From Pseudomonas sp. A-RE-19 (lineage in GTDB: Bacteria; Pseudomonadota; Gammaproteobacteria; Pseudomonadales; Pseudomonadaceae), in contig NZ_JAHBDQ010000022.1 in NCBI RefSeq assembly GCF_019956555.1, forward strand, positions 186,001 to 250,000: a DNA stretch of 64,000 bases, written 5' to 3'. The position numbers and the translations under genes are program-made. This document shows positions 62,216-64,000 of the stretch, one piece after another; the first letter of the stretch is position 1, and each line of letters begins with the position of its first letter. Below the pieces are notes generated by a model. The model saw only the letters and a list, made by a program, of their open reading frames with translations, ran no database searches and was not told the DNA's origin.

Positions 62216-63514
62216 CTATAAAGGCGTGGTGGAAGCGCCCGCCGCAGCGTAGTTTTGGTAACTCGTCATCTGCTTGGCTATCTGCGAAATCTTGCTTGCG
62301 TAATCCGGGTCGGTTGCATACCCGGCTTTTTGCAACTCGCGTACAAACTGTTCTGGGTTATCGGCCGACTTCAGCACATCTTGATAGCGATTATTGCTTT
62401 GCAGCAGCGTTACAAGGTCATGGAAGCTGTCCTTGTAAGAAGCGTAGGAACGGAACTCGGCCGTCTCCTTGACCATCTCGCCATTTCTGAATTCGCTGGT
62501 GATCGCCCGGGCCGAATCGCCCTTCCAGTTACCGCTGGCCTTGATGCCGAACAGGTTGTGGCTGCTGCTGCCATCCTGGGCGCGCATGACCGATTTACCC
62601 CAACCTGTTTCCAGGGCAGCCTGAGCCACCAGATAACGCGGATCGACACCGATGCGGTCGGCGGCTTCTTTGGCCATCGGCAGCATGGTGTTGACGAATT
62701 CGTCGGCGGAGCTGAAGGCTTTCTTCGCCGGCGCCAGGGGTATTTGAGCCATGGCACGACCGTAAATCTGCAGGCGCCCGCTGGCGGTCGTATCCGTTTG
62801 CGAAGCCAGCCAGTCGCCGTTGTACAGCGGGCCGGAACCGGTCTTGGTGCTCTGCGGCAACTGAACGTTGTTCAGCGCCGTTGTGGCGGTCGTTGCCGGG
62901 GTCGATACCGACGGCACCAGCCCGGCGAGCAAACGGTCGGCCAGTTTCGGCGGCAGCGCCAGACGCCGCTGATTGATCAGCGCCATGTCATTGCGATGAG
63001 CGCCCTCGCCCGCGCTTGCCGGCGTCTTCACCGAGCGTGAAGCCCACAACGGGCGCTCACCATTGAGGCGCGACAGCGGCCCGTGAGTAGCGACCGTACC
63101 GGCGGCAATCGGTGTTTCCACAGCGGCTTTCGCGGCAGCCTGCTTGGCGGCAGACGCTGCCTCGGCCTCACCCGGCGCCATCGGTTTGTTCTTCGACATC
63201 TGGCGCATCAGCACGTCCGCCAGACCAATACCGCCGCCTTCGCGGGACATGGAAATAGCCAACTGCTGGTCGTACATTTCCTGGTATTGCTTGGCTGCCG
63301 GTGTGTTGAGCGGATTATCCTGGCCCAGCGCTTCGGTGGCCGAACGCATGGACTTGAGCATTTCACCAAGGAACAGCGACTCGAATTCCTGCGCGACCTT
63401 GCGCATGTTCGCATCGCTGTTCTTGTCGCCAACCTTGAGCTGGTTCAGGCGATTCAGGTCCGAGTAGGAACCCGAGTCACTGCTGCTGACCAGACCGCTT
63501 TTGCGCATATCCAT
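62216..63514 (-). CDS. flgJ: Rod-cap peptidoglycan hydrolase FlgJ
   Basis: 432 residues. The N-terminal rod-capping domain (about 25-120) has VAQEFESLFLGEMLKSMRSA and QYQEMYDQQLAISMSREGG. A variable linker is followed by the glucosaminidase-type domain (about 270-420) with YLVAQAALETGWGKSVMRA carrying the catalytic glutamate and YASYKDSFHDLVTLL. It opens the cell wall so the rod can pass. It lies 11 bases after flgI. Confidence 0.96.
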   Translation of the reverse strand: MDMRKSGLVSSSDSGSYSDLNRLNQLKVGDKNSDANMRKVAQEFESLFLGEMLKSMRSATEALGQDNPLNTPAAKQYQEMYDQQLAISMSREGGGIGLADVLMRQMSKNKPMAPGEAEAASAAKQAAAKAAVETPIAAGTVATHGPLSRLNGERPLWASRSVKTPASAGEGAHRNDMALINQRRLALPPKLADRLLAGLVPSVSTPATTATTALNNVQLPQSTKTGSGPLYNGDWLASQTDTTASGRLQIYGRAMAQIPLAPAKKAFSSADEFVNTMLPMAKEAADRIGVDPRYLVAQAALETGWGKSVMRAQDGSSSHNLFGIKASGNWKGDSARAITSEFRNGEMVKETAEFRSYASYKDSFHDLVTLLQSNNRYQDVLKSADNPEQFVRELQKAGYATDPDYASKISQIAKQMTSYQNYAAAGASTTPL

Positions 63515-63525
63515 GATCGCCGTCC

Positions 63526-64000
63526 TCAGATCACGATCAGGTCGGCTTGCAACGCGCCGGCCTGCTTCAGCGCTTCGAGGATCGCCATCAAGTCACCCGG
63601 TGCCGCGCCGACCTGGTTCACCGCTCGGACGATTTCGTCGAGGGTGGTGCCCGGGCCGAACTTGAACATCGGTTTGGCTTCTTGCTGAGCGTTGACCCGC
63701 GAGCGCGGCACGACCGCCGTCTGCCCGTTGGACAGCGGGCCGGGCTGGCTGACGATCGGGTCTTCGGTGATGGTCACGGTCAGGCTGCCGTGGGTCACGG
63801 CGGCCGGGGAAACCTTGACGTTCTGGCCGATCACGATGGTGCCGGTGCGCGAGTTGATGATGACTTTCGCCACCGCCTGGCCCGGGTCGACTTCAAGGTT
63901 TTCGAGGATCGACAAATAGTCGACCCGCTGACTCGGATCGAGTGGCGCAGTCACGCGGATCGAACCACCGTCGATGGCCTGAGCAACACCAGGGCCTAGC
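63526..64000 (-). CDS. flgI: Flagellar P-ring protein FlgI, C-terminal part only
   Basis: The last 158 or so codons are in the window; the 5' part lies beyond position 64000. VDYLSILENLEVDPGQAVAK, VIINSRTGTIVIGQNVKVSP and PGTTLDEIVRAVNQVGAAPG, ending DLMAILEALKQAGALQADLI, are FlgI signatures. FlgI forms the periplasmic P ring around the rod. Its position before flgJ is the usual flg order. Confidence 0.97.
   Translation of the reverse strand, partial: LGPGVAQAIDGGSIRVTAPLDPSQRVDYLSILENLEVDPGQAVAKVIINSRTGTIVIGQNVKVSPAAVTHGSLTVTITEDPIVSQPGPLSNGQTAVVPRSRVNAQQEAKPMFKFGPGTTLDEIVRAVNQVGAAPGDLMAILEALKQAGALQADLIVI

Overview
This window is a 64 kb piece of a Pseudomonas chromosome, most likely the P. 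fluorescens group. The gene order fliC-flaG-fliD-fliS-fliT-fleQ-fleSR-fliEFGHIJ-fliKLMNOPQR-flhBAF-fleN-fliA-cheYZAB-motCD-parA, the regulators FleQ, FleS, FleR and FleN, the RpoN-type promoters, the high GC content and the Pseudomonas-style REP pairs (GTGGGAGCGAGCCTGCTCGCGA type) all fit. Every gene I can support is on the minus strand, so transcription runs from position 64000 toward 1. No rRNA, tRNA, insertion sequence, prophage or CRISPR was seen, and no stretch over 300 bases lacks a gene.

Layout in transcription order (right to left). (1) 64000-58553: end of flgI, then flgJ, flgK and flgL (P-ring, rod cap/muramidase, hook-filament junctions). (2) 58457-36446: a flagellin glycosylation island. 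It starts with a very large glycosyltransferase. A tightly overlapping run of 14 genes follows. The first half makes a CDP-activated 6-deoxysugar (RfbF, RfbG, RmlC-like epimerase, two C-methyltransferase-like proteins, an SDR, a CmcI-type protein), then comes a second large glycosyltransferase, and the second half makes CMP-pseudaminic acid (PseB, PseC, a methylase, PseF, a PseG-PseH fusion, PseI). A FabH-like ketosynthase, the Maf glycosyltransferase and an 89-residue unknown protein close the island. (3) 36192-32556: flagellin, FlaG, filament cap and chaperones. (4) 32387-28187: the regulators FleQ, FleS and FleR. (5) 27909-12466: MS ring, switch, export ATPase, hook-length and export-gate genes, interrupted by an HsbA-HsbR-HptB signalling cassette between fliJ and fliK. 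(6) 12211-7061: FlhA, FlhF, FleN and FliA. (7) 6894-1: chemotaxis core (CheY, CheZ, CheA, CheB), second stator pair MotC/MotD and a truncated ParA-like ATPase.

Regulation can be read in part. Good sigma-54 matches lie upstream of fliE, fleS, fliK, fliL and flhA, with weaker ones before fliD and, notably, before rfbF at the head of the glycan operon. Flagellin has a sigma-28 promoter. This fits the known Pseudomonas hierarchy FleQ/RpoN, then FleS-FleR/RpoN, then FliA. Five REP inverted pairs sit in gaps between gene blocks, and factor-independent terminators follow fliD and fabH.

The least explained part is the CDP-sugar branch. It has the first two steps of the CDP-dideoxyhexose pathway but no 3-dehydrase, and instead carries C-methyltransferase and epimerase genes. 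I infer a C-branched 6-deoxyhexose, donated as a CDP sugar, that would join pseudaminic acid on the filament. The exact product cannot be read from sequence.
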